Below, in pieces: positions 1 through 11,616 of a stretch of DNA of 64,000 nucleotides; within the stretch, counting starts at the first letter, position 1, and each line of letters opens with the position of its first letter. This DNA comes from Siphonodentalium dalli (taxonomy: Eukaryota; Mollusca; Scaphopoda; Gadilida; Siphonodentaliidae). The notes below the pieces were generated by a model that did not search any database, had not been told where the DNA came from, and saw only the letters and a program-made list of their open reading frames with translations. The stretch spans positions 18,092,134 through 18,156,133 of the forward strand of contig CP136065.1 of assembly GCA_032622095.1 (NCBI GenBank), in the 5' to 3' direction. The position numbers and the translations under genes are program-made.

Positions 1-595
1 GTGTCCCAAATAATTACTGGAAACTACACTGATTGGTATGGAATGCCAGTACTGCAAAATGCTATCCAAATTAAAATAAAATGCCGTCCGGCCACAGTGT
101 CCCCCGAAAAAGTGGCTTCATTGGGGGCATCAGCTTTTCTGAAAAAAATAACAAGGACCCTAAATCCGAAGCAACCAGACAAAAATGGATGGATCGTACC
201 CATATTCGAACTTGATCTGTATTTCGAAAAAAGGGCCAAAACTCCCGCAAAAATGGGCGGAGCAAACCCATATTCGAACTTGACCTGTATATAAGGCTGA
301 TAAACTCACATGCCATATTTGGTTCAGATATGATCACACAAACTGAAGTTATCATCCGGAAACCAGAAAATTACAAGATTCTAAGTAAAAAAAGGGCCAT
401 AACTCTTGCAAAAATGGGTGGAGCAAACCCATATTCAAACTTGGCCTGTATTTTGGTCTGACAAACTCACCTATGAAATTTGCTTTTGATATAATAACCG
501 AAACTAAAGTTATCATCCGGAAACCATTTCCGGACGCACACACGGACAGGCTATTTTAATAGTCCCCCGAAAAAAACATTTCGGGGACAAAATTA
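1..595 (+). repeat. dispersed repeat with GGAC-rich tail and terminal hairpin
   Basis: The stretch holds repeated sentences of the type 'ggccataactcttgcaaaaatgggtgg', 'aacttgacctgtat' and 'gttatcatccggaaacc', then cacggacagg and a hairpin at about 564-590 (ccccg ... cgggg). The same word order recurs at 3640-4090 and 14876-15190, so this is an interspersed repeat, internally duplicated here. Open frames crossing it on both strands are by-products of the repeat. The family is not identified; similar GGACGG-tailed repeats are common in marine invertebrate genomes. Confidence 0.6.
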
Positions 596-992
596 AATCC
601 CCCCCCCTGCACAGTGCTTATTTGGGTCTGCACGTTTATTAATTTTGAGGCTATGAAAATTTAAATCAGCACAAACTCAAGATTTCTATATGACTCTGAT
701 ACCAAAATAATGAGTTTATATCTTTATGCATGTACATACTAGTATTCAAATATATGACACACATGTGAACATTTAAATACTGAATAAAACACCACATGAC
801 ACATACCGTACTATGTTGATTCCTATACTTGACCTACCGGTACACGAACTGTAAAAATAATATGTTTAACAGTTGATGTTTTGCTCAGAGTTTCCCATGC
901 ACTATTATTTGGGTCTGCACTTTTATTAACTTTCAATGGAATCCCCCCCCCCCCTGCACTATTATTGGGGCCTGCACTTTTATTTGGAGCCC
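596..992. other. AT-rich spacer with duplicated poly-C segments
   Basis: No gene is supported. The segment contains two or three partial copies of 'gcac..ttatttgggtctgcac.tttatt' (near 609, 898 and 950) and homopolymeric C tracts near 600 and 945. These look like local tandem duplication. Confidence 0.5.
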
Positions 993-1130
993 GAGAGTAC
1001 GGAATAGCCCAGTCGGTTTGTGGGCCGAACTCTGAGCTGAACCTTCAACACGTTCAAGAGTTCGAATCCGACATAGTATCGGTCGGACTTTGTGTCACTA
1101 TCTGCATCCCCATGGGCATCACAAATCAAC
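993..1130 (+). mobile_element. probable tRNA-derived SINE head
   Basis: An A-box-like element (TAGCCCAGTCGG, 1005-1016) is followed 55 nt later by a B-box (GTTCGAATC, 1060-1068), the arrangement of an internal RNA polymerase III promoter. The flanking bases do not form a good acceptor stem or T stem, so this is not a functional tRNA gene. A tRNA-related SINE head is the simplest reading. The 3' boundary was not determined. Confidence 0.42.
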
Positions 1131-1418
1131 CATCGATGCCACGATCAGTGCTCTGAGAACGACTACAGAGGCAAAAGAATCTCAGACAAAAGTTGAAAAA
1201 CACGTACTCACTGGGTGATTTTCATATCTCTGCTCCTCTATGTTGTCATGTACAGGGATGACACTGTGCTAGGCACACCGTTGGATCAGGAGCCGATGTT
1301 AATGGCACAACAATGTGCGCGCGTTAATAAAGATCACGGGTAAAATGGCAAAATTACCTGATCAATTTTGATTATCCGACTTACAGGGACCACAGTGGAA
1401 ATAACTGCCACTGCTCTT

Positions 1419-2107
1419 TAGTGCCACCGCACACGCTGCGATTAAAATCATAAGTGGGGAAAATCGCAGGAGGAAGCATCCAATGCGCATGCCCACGACA
1501 ATATCATAGCCAAATCGTAGCGATCAAGCACTGTTTGATTTTACCAGGAAAATCGTGGCGTGACCTTGGCAATGCACGCGATAGTAGCTGTCACATGACC
1601 ACGGTCACACTGGTCATGTTGTTAATACCACGAAAAGTAAACATTCAAAAATGGCGCAAAGTTTACAAACTTCTTGCACTTACAAAAACGAGGCCACATT
1701 GGTGGAGATGTGGCACGGCAGGGAGTGCAGGCCTATACCACATATCAGGCAAGGAGTAGAGGGCTGCCGCAATTGTTGAAATTCAATTGGGGCAGCTGAG
1801 CCTGTTGAGTTGACAGGTACTAGAGGTAGGCCCTACAAAAATGTTAAAATAAAAAAAATATTCAATTTCACTTGAACTTTCAACATCAACTTGTTACTGT
1901 TAGTTTAGAAAATTGAGATACATGCCATGTATATAGTTGCATAACGCGGAGAATATGGTATAACATTTTGCTATCATGTGATCGATCACGTGGATAAAAT
2001 CGTAGCTGCAAACATCGCAGCACCGTAGCGTCTGTGGGCAAGTCACTTTTCTCCACCTGCGATTTTCCCCACTTACGATTTTAATCGTAGCGTGTGCGGT
2101 GGCACTT
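1419..2107. mobile_element. non-autonomous DNA transposon with ~58-bp terminal inverted repeats
   Basis: The left end (1419-1476, TAGTGCCACCGCACACGC...) is matched in reverse complement at 2050-2107, with about four mismatches over 58 bp including the internal word AGTGGGGAAAATCGCAGG. There is no transposase. The flanks give no clean target duplication (CTGCTCTT against CTGTGCTA, 5 of 8), so the superfamily is open; hAT is possible. Confidence 0.7.
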
Positions 2108-2725
2108 ACTGTGCTAACCCGGGCATTGGACTGAATAAACTCACTCACAAAATTCTACCTTCTGAACTTACAAAAGTTAGTTACTCACTGAAGCTATTTC
2201 ACTTTCACTGTTTCACTTTCAGCTATTTTCGGTGAAAAAAAGTTTCCTAGACCCAGATTTGCTCAAATTTCTGCCGGACGATTGTTTTTGTTTGTTTGTT
2301 AAACCGTATACAGATACTATAAATAGTAATTAAGTAAAAAAAATGGCCTTCGTATTTGTTGGACTATCTTTATAGGCTCGATCATCAATGTTTTCAATAT
2401 ATAACATCAACAACATGCCGAAATTGATGTGTCAGCAAAAACAAATTGTGCAATTAATCCCGGAAGTGGTAGTTTATCTCCCCTGTTAAATGATTTGGGG
2501 AATCTCTACCGACGACCAATGGCATCCAACGGTTACCACAGTGTCTGAACATAAATCGATCGTACTCCAGTCAATACAGCGCGCAACGCGAGACAAACGG
2601 AATACTTCACAGACAGGAAAGTAGGACGACGATCTATAAATCTGAGAACTGATGTCCTCAGCATAATAGATCCACAGTGAGATATGGATTCAAACTGCTG
2701 AATGCCTAATTAGGCTGTTGCATAT
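2108..2725. other. spacer, nothing recognised
   Basis: AT-rich sequence with short homopolymer runs. No exon-like open frame, RNA gene or clear inverted repeat was found. Confidence 0.4.
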
Positions 2726-3160
2726 ATATGTGACCCGCCATATCAAATCCAGTCGTAAGTTGGGATTTGTTTTGACCCTGTGCCAATGCATTCTCTTATA
2801 TAAGAGAATGCATTGGCCTAACAATTTTTTATCATTTTTTTTAAATAAATGTTTCTTACAATTTTTAGGACATAAAATAAAAAACATCCATTACCCTGCA
2901 GGGAGCCCCACACATATATAGAAGCATATAGAAGAGTGTCGTCTGCTCATGTTTGTCTGGGGCTCTGTATGGGTGAAATTATAAAATTGTTAAAGAATAC
3001 AAGAAAAAATTATTAAAATTGTAAAAAATTGTTAGGCCAATGCATTCTCTTATATATGCGAGGCGACATATGGTCGACTCGCATATATAAGAGAATGCAT
3101 TGGCACAGGGTAAAACAAATCCCAACTTACGACTGGATTTGATATGGCGGGTCACATATA
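2726..3160. mobile_element. foldback element with outer TIR TGTGACCCGCCATATC carrying two hairpin modules
   Basis: Long inverted ends (2728-2790 and 3097-3158) share TGTGACCCGCCATATC, AAATCCAGTCGTAAGTTGGG and CCCTGTGCCAATGC. Just inside each end sits the hairpin module of this window: a short form at 2783-2816 without the central stem, and a full form at 3037-3103. Between them lies AT-rich DNA and an unrelated piece near 2895-2965 (gggagcccca ... tggggctc). It has no coding capacity. Confidence 0.72.
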
Positions 3161-3439
3161 TTCCTACCGGCACAGGGTAAGGATCCAAAGTACCGTACCA
3201 ACATGTATATCAATGGTAACATCAATGACAATTGGACACAGGCCCTACATTTTGGTGAAACTCCAGTTTCCACAGACAGCGGCTTGAAATTTATCTGAGT
3301 CTAGGATACATACATTACACAAATTCATATCCAACCTTTCTCAATATACCTATACCACTTGAATGGTGCAAGAAACCACTGACACTTAATACTTTTAATA
3401 TAAACGTTCATATGAAATTGCAAACTGTTGACCAACCCA
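3161..3439. other. spacer, nothing recognised
   Basis: Short unique-looking AT-rich interval without exon-like frames or repeats. Confidence 0.35.
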
Positions 3440-4100
3440 AGAGATTTACATCTATATTAATAAAACTCAATTCTGTTTGTTCGTTTGTTTGTCCGCTTAA
3501 TGGCGACCAAACGGCTGGGCAATCGGAGCTGAAATTTGGGGTATTTTGACTTGTAGGGTATGCTAACGCACGAACGACTCGATGGCTCCGCGGACGGACG
3601 ACGGATACAAACCCATGGCAATTCATAGCTAAAATTTTACAAAATAAAGTTGAGCTAAAAATGGGCGGATGGAATCCAAAATCGAACTGATCCGTATAGG
3701 TTATGTGGTTAACATGTATATACATACACAGTCTATGTAAACATACACTCAGATTCATACTGATACTGCCACTATTTTTTTTATATGTGGGTATGTAGTT
3801 TACTCCAGACTGATACATACATACCATATTTCATGGTATTCAGTTATCAGTAACTAAAGTTATAATCTAAATGAAAATTGAGGTCAAATTACAACAAAGG
3901 TCCGTAACTCTAGTAAAATAGGCGGAAAAATCCCAAAATCGAACCTCAACTGTATTTGGTGGTATATATATATAGTGAACCTATAAATACAAAATTCATT
4001 CCTTTATAATTCAGAAGGTAGAACTAAAATTATCATCCGGAAACGAAATATGAACGGACGACCGACATGTGGACGGACATATGGCTAGACGACGATAAGA
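3440..4100. repeat. dispersed repeats related to the GGAC-tailed family
   Basis: It contains 'gttcgtttgtttgtccgcttaatggcgacc', 'cccatggcaattcatagct' and 'aaagttgagctaaaaatggg' (compare 31650-31700), then 'gttatcatccggaaacgaaa' and alternating GGACGACC/GGACGGAC words near 4050-4085. Several decayed copies appear superimposed. No gene. Confidence 0.5.
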
Positions 4101-4925
4101 CCCACTCAAAGACACTTGTGTGACGCGTTCTATATTGTTCTTTGACTTCAAACTTCAAAGCGACTTGTGCAACCCACATTTATATAGTGTCCGGTGAAGT
4201 GTTTTATTCTTTTGAAGAGCGGCCTCAATTGCAATCCTGATAATATATACAGGACTATATACTTGCATGGAAACCCAACACTGAGGTGTTCTAGTTCTAC
4301 GAAAATATGCATCGGAAATGCTCATTTACATTTCTTTCGAGCGTATATAGATAGTCATATGTATATATACATACACAATTGTCAACAGTATAGTCGTTTT
4401 AGTTTTGTTTTGGGAAAAAGTGTGGCGACAACAGGTGTAATTACCATGCACGCATATATACCTGCAAAATGGCAAGTACAAATGGTGGAGATTACGAATT
4501 ACCGAAGGCCGTATATATATATCGGGCATAACCGTCATACCTATATCGACCGTTCACTGGCGTCCTTAAGAACTTATTCCGATTACGTATACAGTATAAC
4601 ACAATGGTAATAGATTTAACTTGCCACTTAAGCACTTAATGAGGTCACCCATTGAACACAGCATTTGCTGCACCAATAGAAACGACATTAATGTGCACGC
4701 ATTATGCACTTAATCACTGCATGTTATATATCGACTGACAACATTCTCATTTCATTGCCAGAGTACCCTGATATGTTCCACCATTAGGAGTAATATGTCC
4801 GAGTGAGGACACACATTGCTTGAGTCTGCTATTATTCACATATCGGAGCATGTAATATCGACATGTGTCATCGATACCGGCTCCATATATACGACCATGG
4901 CAGAATCTCAAGTATTTAACCACGA
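4101..4925. other. spacer, nothing recognised
   Basis: AT-rich with scattered ATATAT words. A 138-codon frame at 4194-4610 has low-complexity composition, no recognisable domain and no family resemblance, so it is not called. Confidence 0.35.
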
Positions 4926-4930
4926 ACACA

Positions 4931-5402
4931 CACAAGCCCGAGTTTAGTGTGTCTGTCATTTGCAGAATGAGTTCCCCAGAGGGTGAATTTAGTGACGCTC
5001 TCCCGCACTGGGGGCTATAACATAACTAAATTCACCCTCTGGGGACCTCATTCTGCTTGGGCATCAGCTTCCTTGGAAAGTTTCTTAATTATTATTTTTT
5101 TATAGAAACTTCTTCACATATATTCTATTTCTTTTTTAGTTTAGTTTCTCTATATCCCCAAATTGGCAGACAACACATTGCATAATCGAGGTTCCCAATG
5201 GGTGTACATCACAATATTCACCATTTGGGAACTTCAATCTGAGTCTATGTCTGCCATATAGCAGATGAGGCCATGCAGAACGAGCCCCCCCCCCATAGTG
5301 TGAATTTGGTGAAGCTAGCCCGCTATGCGGGATAGCGTCACTAAATTCACCCTCTGGGGACCTCATTCTGTAAATGACAGGCACACTAAACTCAGGCTTG
5401 CA
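4931..5402. mobile_element. MITE with AAGCCTGAGTTTAGTG ends and nested inverted repeats
   Basis: The left end (aagcccgagtttagtgtgtctgtcatttgcagaatgag) is the reverse complement of the right end (ctcattctgtaaatgacaggcacactaaactcaggctt). A second inverted pair, GGGTGAATTTAGTGACGC and its complement, lies within. Copies occur at 27087-27545 and, as one half, at 57064-57188. It contains a poly-C run at 5286-5293 and no coding sequence. Confidence 0.75.
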
Positions 5403-6307
5403 TACGCGCTGCTTTATTATAAAAGAAAACTAATGCCCAAGAACATTTTATATCGAGCATTATTGACGAAGAATGTAATTAAAATCCAAACTCCATGGCA
5501 TAATTATCTCCCATCGCCCCGCTGAGATACCATTTGGTAAGGATTACTGACATGATCTTAGTTCTTGTGTTTCAGGACTAAAATTGTCTATGTCTGGCTC
5601 AGTAAAATTCATATTCTTCTTATCAATACCGAAAGAATTACCATTATTGCAAACTTTTGGTGGACAAAATAAGATAATATGTTACTAAATATAGTTCCGA
5701 CAATACGTAAAAAAGTCGTATCGGTCCGCAAAGTACCATCCTTCAGGCAGTGATCTATCGCAGTGATAACGGAGATGGCGCTACATGGAGTTTGATTAAA
5801 ATCAGTTTATTATTTATACCTTATGACAAAATATTTACAGGAAATAAGGACATGGTAATTAATTCAACCACAATCCGTAATTCTGTCAACTGCATTGAAA
5901 ATAATATTTATCACAATAAACACTGACACCAATGGAGTCCAGATTTCACGTGTGTATACGTGTGCTCGGCTTAAGTACTTTTAACTCGGTGCCATGGATT
6001 CGAACATGGCAGTGCATGCCTTATCTCATTCGGGATGGCCCTGGTCGAAATTCCATTGGCCGAGTTTAATGGTTCGACCTTTCGACGACCTTGATTTCTT
6101 GTCCGACAACCAAACGTCGAAAATGTCTTTCACTAACGGTTGACATAACATTAATGCCAATACAGTTTGCACCCCTCATATGCGGTTACATCCCTGAAAT
6201 TTGAACCTGCAGGTCTTCCTTTTTAGCTTAGAATATCATTTCTCTCGTTCCTTATTTGTTGAGATATCTCACACGAATCGTTTATACCCCTACCAGCACC
6301 ATCTCTT
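5403..6307. other. spacer with a possible minus-strand B-box
   Basis: No gene. On the minus strand near 5993-6003 a GTTCGAATC word lies in a small palindrome (tgccatg ... catggca). It could be a decayed SINE B-box, but no convincing A-box was found upstream. Confidence 0.3.
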
Positions 6308-6752
6308 AAAGTACTCAATCCCATTCGATGGACCCCATGTCATCAGATTCCAACAACAACATTTTTTGAAATGCCGCTTCAGTTATCAGAATCGATTAAT
6401 TTCCCAAAAATAATGCTGACCACAATCAACTATATATAGATATTGCCCAAAACATGTTATTTATCAACATTTTGTTCAACGAAATTGTGCCGGTTTGTCA
6501 AATATCTGACAACAAAGCCACTTGATTTTAATTATCCATCTTCATCCGCAATTTGGTCCGAGACCGTCTTCTCGTCGACTTTTGACTGGGCCACTAAGAA
6601 GTATTGGTGGTGAAAAAAAAATAGATTTCAATCGATATCTGATTACTCTGAGCTTTGATGGGTGGTGGGTTCCTCGACTCGAATCACATATGTTTTATCA
6701 CCCAAGCCAAGGAAATAGAAATTTGCGAGCGTTAATTCGGATTATGCATCAA
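6308..6752. mobile_element. MITE, AAAGGTACTCAATCCGA family (decayed copy)
   Basis: It shares the ordered words 'gtactcaatcc', 'attccaacaacaac', 'gttatcagaatcgattaatt' and 'gccaaggaaatag' with copies at 11172-11616 and 35350-35742. The 35350 copy shows that the family has inverted ends. Non-coding. Confidence 0.65.
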
Positions 6753-6950
6753 TAAATGTATGATAAAACTCTTCACATCTTGGTTTTTGTACCAGTTTTT
6801 ATTAGTCTTATCTTCAAAAACATTCCGTGATACTGACAATTTACCCACGCGCTTCAACTTCAAGGATAATTTTGAAATTCCATGACATTTCCAGACCGGC
6901 AAGTGAGAGGGATAGATTTTTCCAGAACTTTTCCATCATGATGTTAAAGA

Positions 6951-7118
6951 ACAGTAATGCTCTAAATAATCGACTCCTTAACCACAGCAGAATTATGAGT
7001 AACTTTTCAGGATTTAGTCGAAAATATGGCTTGTTGCCATTCATCGGAAAGCTCTCGGTGAGTTACCCATAATTCTGCATGGTTAAGGAGTCGATTACCG
7101 ATTTAGAGCATTACTGTA
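6951..7118. mobile_element. foldback MITE, CAGTAATGC family (internally deleted)
   Basis: It begins CAGTAATGCTCTAA (6952) and ends with the complement at 7116. The arms pair through 'cgactccttaaccacagcagaattatg' and its reverse complement, but the right arm lacks the central ~50 bp found in full copies (33410-33622, 56320-56531, 62820-63031). Confidence 0.8.
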
Positions 7119-7591
7119 AGCACCCCCTCCCATAATGTTTCCAGGTCTGGAGATGCATTTCTAAACAAGTCGCCGGCTACGTCCCTAACATTTGAACATA
7201 ATCTCGATTGTGGTCAGTGAAACATGTCGTGAACATTTAAACTCTCTAAACCAATTATGTCTGGAGATATTGCACAAGAACAGCTTCAACCCCTCCTATA
7301 GACTTACCCACCAAACTTACACGTACACCCCTGCAATTCGAACTTGTCTTATTAGCGCATTAGGTTTGGTGTGAATGGGTGAATATCAAGCTTTCGTTTT
7401 GACACTAAAACGAGTTCTACATGTTGGATATACTTCGAGAGAAATGACCGGTTCCACACTATTCCACATACACGAAATGCCATGTCTCGTCCCATTCGGC
7501 GCAAAACATGCATTATGTTATATTATAGGTATAAATTATACAACCTATAGCTACAAACTAATATCCGAGATGACGCGAAACTATACTAATA
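7119..7591. other. spacer, nothing recognised
   Basis: Two short open frames (7192-7374 and 7375-7608) have no recognisable domain, splice support or composition bias and are not called. Confidence 0.35.
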
Positions 7592-7983
7592 TCTCATATA
7601 TATTTTGAAGACCTCTGTCTGTCTGACTGTCTGTTTGTTTGTCTGTATGTATGTCATTGATACAAATCTACGATTCTCGACCGATCGGGACGAAACTTGG
7701 TACGTGTGTGTAGTTTGACCAGGCGGTCGTCGTTCTCGTATTGGCGAGCCCGTGCGACGCCCGTGCAGCGCATGCGCAGACGAGATCTCGGAAACGGGTG
7801 GAGCTATCGAATTGAAATTTGGTATGTGAATGTATCTTGCTCCGGATACGAATTTTATCGGGTCGCCGAGCCCGTGCGACGCCAGCTTTGCGCATGCGCA
7901 GACCCGATCTCGGAAACGGGTAGAGCTATCGACTTGAAATTTGGTTTTTGAATAGCCCGGACAACGTCGGGCTCATCGGCTAG
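7592..7983 (+). mobile_element. non-autonomous Helitron-like element (first of a head-to-tail pair)
   Basis: It starts TCTCATATATATTTTG after an A and ends in a GC hairpin (gcccggacaacgtcgggc, 7955-7972), seven spacer bases and CTAG (7980-7983) before a T. A 5' TC, a 3' hairpin plus CTRR and an A/T target are the Helitron end signature. Inside are two ~128-bp direct repeats containing cgagcccgtgcgacgcc and tgcgcatgcgcaga. No Rep or helicase sequence. Confidence 0.68.
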
Positions 7984-8713
7984 TCTATTATATATTTTGG
8001 AAGATCTGTGTGTGTGTATGTCTGTCTGTAATCGATGGACTTGAAAACGGCCAAGCCGATTTCGATGAAACTTGGTATGTGGGGGGTATTTTCGGCCGAG
8101 GAGTGACATAGGCCTATTAATTTGCCCGTGCGACGTGACCTTGATCTTGAAATCGGGTAATTTCAAGGTCAAACGCCCGAATATCACGGGATTTCGATGA
8201 TACTTGGTATGTGGGGATACCTTCGACCGGGGAGTCGCATAAACCTATTAATTGCCCGTGCGACGTGACATTGACCTTGAAATAGGGTCATTTCAAGGTC
8301 AAATGCCCGAATATCACGGGATTTCGATGAAACTTGGTACGTGGGGGTACTTTCGTATGGGGAGTCTCATAAGCATATCAATTTGCCCGTGCGACGTGAC
8401 ATTGACCTTGAAATCGGGTCAATTCAAGGTCAAATCGCCAATTTTGATGGGATTTTGACAAAATTTTATACATAGGGTTACCTTTGTCCACTGAGTGTTT
8501 TGGACGGGTCAAATCGTGACCCCGACCTGACCTTGACCTTCAAAATGATCAATTCAAGGTCAAATCGGGTAAAACCGGATGGATTTCGATGGGCACGTTT
8601 GTCGGTTACTTTTGTCCGGGCAGTGTTTTGGACTGGTCAAATAGTGACCCCACTTGACCTTCAAAATGAACAAATCAAGGTCAAAGCCCGGACGAAGTCG
8701 GGTCACCTTCTAG
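7984..8713 (+). mobile_element. non-autonomous Helitron-like element (second of the pair) with ~131-bp internal repeats
   Basis: It begins TCTATTATATATTTTGG directly after the CTAG of the preceding element and ends with hairpin gcccggacgaagtcgggt (8686-8703), a short spacer and CTAG (8710-8713) before T. About five degenerate ~131-bp units fill it (starts near 8062, 8196, 8326, 8455, 8588), each with 'gatgaaacttggta' and 'tgaccttgacctt' words. Confidence 0.68.
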
Positions 8714-9020
8714 TATTATATATACATGCAGTGCGATGTTCTCCATCGCTCCATATACGGTAGATCGCGGTAAATTCCTATCATAAAACATTATTCTTAT
8801 ATCAAGTATATCAAGCTCTCCCAGCGTCGTCACCCTATAATGAAGTTTCATTTTCGGTGAGCTTGGTAATAAAATTAAATAATAAATAATCGATCTATTT
8901 ATATTATATATAGCGCATTAGACAGTGCATAAGTGCCAATCCACTTTTATCTCAAAGTATATATACGGTACATAGGTCATATAGGGCAAGTGACACAATT
9001 GATGTCACTCTTTGATATTC

Positions 9021-9084
<64 letters not shown>

Positions 9085-9189
9085 ACTAGAGCTAGAGTGG
9101 CTAGAATCAACCAACATGCAGTAATATTCCAATCAGACACGGCAGTCAATGGTCTTCACTTTCGTTTTCTTTTATCTGACATATAATAA
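8714..9189. repeat. AT-rich spacer with (AT)n microsatellite
   Basis: A long (AT)n run lies at about 9027-9080. No gene is visible in the rest. Confidence 0.8.
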
Positions 9190-9198
9190 CACTGGATG

Positions 9199-9716
9199 TA
9201 GATCATGCCATGAATCTCTATATATGGCTAACGCCCGTAAAGAGCACATTCCACCAGTGCAAAACCTGGGAACTTTTTGATGTTTTGACAGGGAACCTTA
9301 TAAAGTAAAACAATAACGCCGGGAATATATTTCTTAGTTATTATCTGTTCCTATAATAACGTACTTCACTGTAGGTGAAGGTCCCAACTCGAAATTGCAT
9401 GCCTTTCTGTGACTTTTATGAGCCGATATCACAATAAACATTGAATTAATTACCCAGGTGAAATTCCATAATTGTAAAATCAAAATTTCTCACAAAGTCA
9501 CTTAAATCGTGAAATTTCGAGTTGCATGGAACCTTCACCTACAGTGAATTACATTATTAAGGAATAGATAATAACTAAGATATATATTCCCCGCATTATG
9601 ATTTCGACTTTATAAGGTTCCCTGTCAAAACATCAAAAAGTTCCCAGGTTTTGTACTGGTGGAATACGATCTCTATGGGCGTTAACCAGAGTAGAGATTC
9701 ATGGCATGCTGATCTG
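9199..9716. mobile_element. Mutator-like MITE with 9-bp target duplication
   Basis: Terminal repeats TAGATCATGCCATGAATCTC (left) and the near-complement at the right pair over about 200 bp, including ccagtgcaaaacctggg, ttttgacagggaaccttata and gtgaaggtccc, giving a near-complete foldback. CACTGGATG is duplicated exactly on both sides (9190-9198 and 9717-9725). Nine-base duplications are typical of Mutator-like elements. It has no open frame of note. Confidence 0.75.
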
Positions 9717-9889
9717 CACTGGATGGGAAAGAATTAAGTCGGAAATTCGGTCAAAAATGCTAAGTAATTGATGTGACGTATTCCAGTTTGAAAAGCGAAT
9801 GCTACTATGTGCACCAATCGATATATAATTAGGATTTGTCGTCGTCTGATTTACTTCTGACACGACCTGGTCGCACTGGTTCATCTATA

Positions 9890-10228
9890 TTAACCCTTTA
9901 CCCAACAAACCGGCCAAATAAAGCTGCAACAGCCTAAATTATCTTGGGTCTGTCTCAATAAAACCATACAAATATGGATATCATTGGAACCGGCTCATTG
10001 TCCACATTGTGATGGTTGCAGTTATGACCTGTGCCAATGCATTTTCTTATATATGCGAGTCGACCATAGGTCGCCTCGCATATATAAGAGAATGCATTGG
10101 CCTTACATTCTTTATCAATTTTTAATGTGTTAAGCCGATGCATTCTCTTATATATGCGAGGCGACCTATCACTCGCATATATCAGAGAATGCATTGGCAC
10201 AGGGCCGTTCTGTTGGGTAAAGGGTTAA
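9890..10228. mobile_element. piggyBac-like MITE with two hairpin modules
   Basis: The ends are TTAACCCTTTACCCAACA and its perfect complement. TTAA duplication with a CCCT start is the piggyBac signature. The two hairpins at 10034-10100 and 10135-10197 are inverted relative to each other, so the element is a palindrome built of palindromes. It contains an asymmetric left segment ('aaataaagctgcaacagcct'). Confidence 0.8.
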
Positions 10229-10639
10229 CCCTATCTTTGTTGAATAGATGTTCCTCGGTCATAAAAATATAAAACTATACATTTGAATGCATGGTCTACT
10301 GTTTACCTGGATGGATTTCCACGCAGAATATATAAGCAGACCAGAGATATATAGTATAGCAGAAAGGGTCAGGTTACTACGTGAACAACTTATCGGTGAA
10401 CAAAGACAAGGACCAGTCTATCGCGTGAAATTCCAACAACTGTCTAAATTTCTAGTTCATGGAAGTAAAAGTACATTTTAATGAATAATTTTCGTCTCAA
10501 AGTTGATATAACTGGTTAGTGAATGAAAATTGCTATCTAGATGCCGTCGGTAATTGTTTTTCGACTCTCGTGTCTGTTTATTTGCGCGCACAAAATATCT
10601 CTTGTTGAATAGACTAGTTCCAGGTCGAAAGCTGCAGAA
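10229..10639. other. spacer, unassigned open frame
   Basis: A frame at 10287-10481 (...SIAERVRLLREQLIGEQRQG...) has coding-like composition, but no splice acceptor, domain or homologue is recognised. It is listed as undetermined. Confidence 0.25.
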
Positions 10640-11096
10640 ATCTCAGAAGGTGCCCATTATAGGTTAATAGAAAATAACTGAAATGATAAAATCATTTTCC
10701 CCGTTATGACTCCCAGAATGCAACAGAATTCAAACTAGTTTCTTTTCAATGGAAGGGGAATAACTATATATCTAAATATATAGAGTTATTCCCCTTCCAT
10801 TAGAAATAATACACTTTGTGCAGAAACTTGAGCACAGAACAGACGTATTTATCTCAACAAAAAAAACATGTTCACAGTTTAATACATCGAATAAGTTGGA
10901 AATACAATGTTTTGGAGCGTCCTCTTTATAATGGTGTATGATATATGGCATATATTTAATATATGTGATCTGGGGTTTCGATGGTATATAATATGGCATA
11001 TATTTTATATAAAATGATCTGGGGGTTCGATGGTATATAATATGGCATATATTTTATATATGTGATCTGGGGGTTCGAAAATTAAGTGGGCCTTTG
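10640..11096 (-). mobile_element. MITE, AAAGGCCCACTTAATTTTCGA family (reverse copy)
   Basis: The right end reads tcgaaaattaagtgggccttt, and inner words (catgttcacag, ggaaggggaataac, actcccagaatgcaacagaattcaaa) are the reverse of copies at 27816-28305, 28623-29472 and 36283-36738. An inner palindrome, ggaaggggaataactatata, spans 10751-10800. A ~60-bp segment (gatatatggcatat...gatctggggtttcg) is triplicated at 10935-11070. Confidence 0.7.
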
Positions 11097-11171
11097 AAGA
11101 TGTGCTCACGGTTTCATACACTTGACTTTTCTATACTCATGCAGTGTTTGGCGACGTACACACACTGATTT

Positions 11172-11616
11172 AAAGGTACTCAATCCGACCAGAGGGTCCC
11201 CATATCATCAAGACACAACAACAACAACAACAACAACAACAACATTTCTTCAAAATACGCTTTAGTTATCAGAATCGATTAATTGCAACAAAATAATGCT
11301 AACCATTGTCAACTATGGTATCAAAATTCAAAAAACGTGTTATTTATCAACATTTTGTTCCAACGAAATATGGCCGTATTGTCAATTGAGTATTCACGAA
11401 ATTTGGTCGTATTACCACTTGTTTTTAGAGTTATCCATCTTCATCCGCAATTTTTACCGAGACCATTCGTTTGACCGTTCAACTTTGACGGCGTGTTTCT
11501 GTGCCACAAACAATTGAAATAAAAAAATTCAAAAATCGATATCTGATCACTGAGCTTTGACTCGAATCAACTATTTGTTTACCCCCGATGCCAAAGAAAT
11601 AGCAGTTTAGGGGTGT
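11172..11616 (+). mobile_element. MITE, AAAGGTACTCAATCCGA family, interrupted at its 3' end
   Basis: It starts aaaggtactcaatccgaccag and has a (CAA)n stretch at 11217-11241. Its right end is lost where the piggyBac-like element at 11617 begins. Non-coding. Confidence 0.68.

Noticed and set aside
993-1080. A functional tRNA gene
   Set aside because: A- and B-boxes are present, but no acceptor or T stem pairs correctly and the spacing fits only a long variable arm. A SINE head is more likely.
4194-4610. 138-codon frame
   Set aside because: Low-complexity Tyr/Ile/His content driven by ATAC/ATAT repeats; no domain, splice site or homologue recognised.
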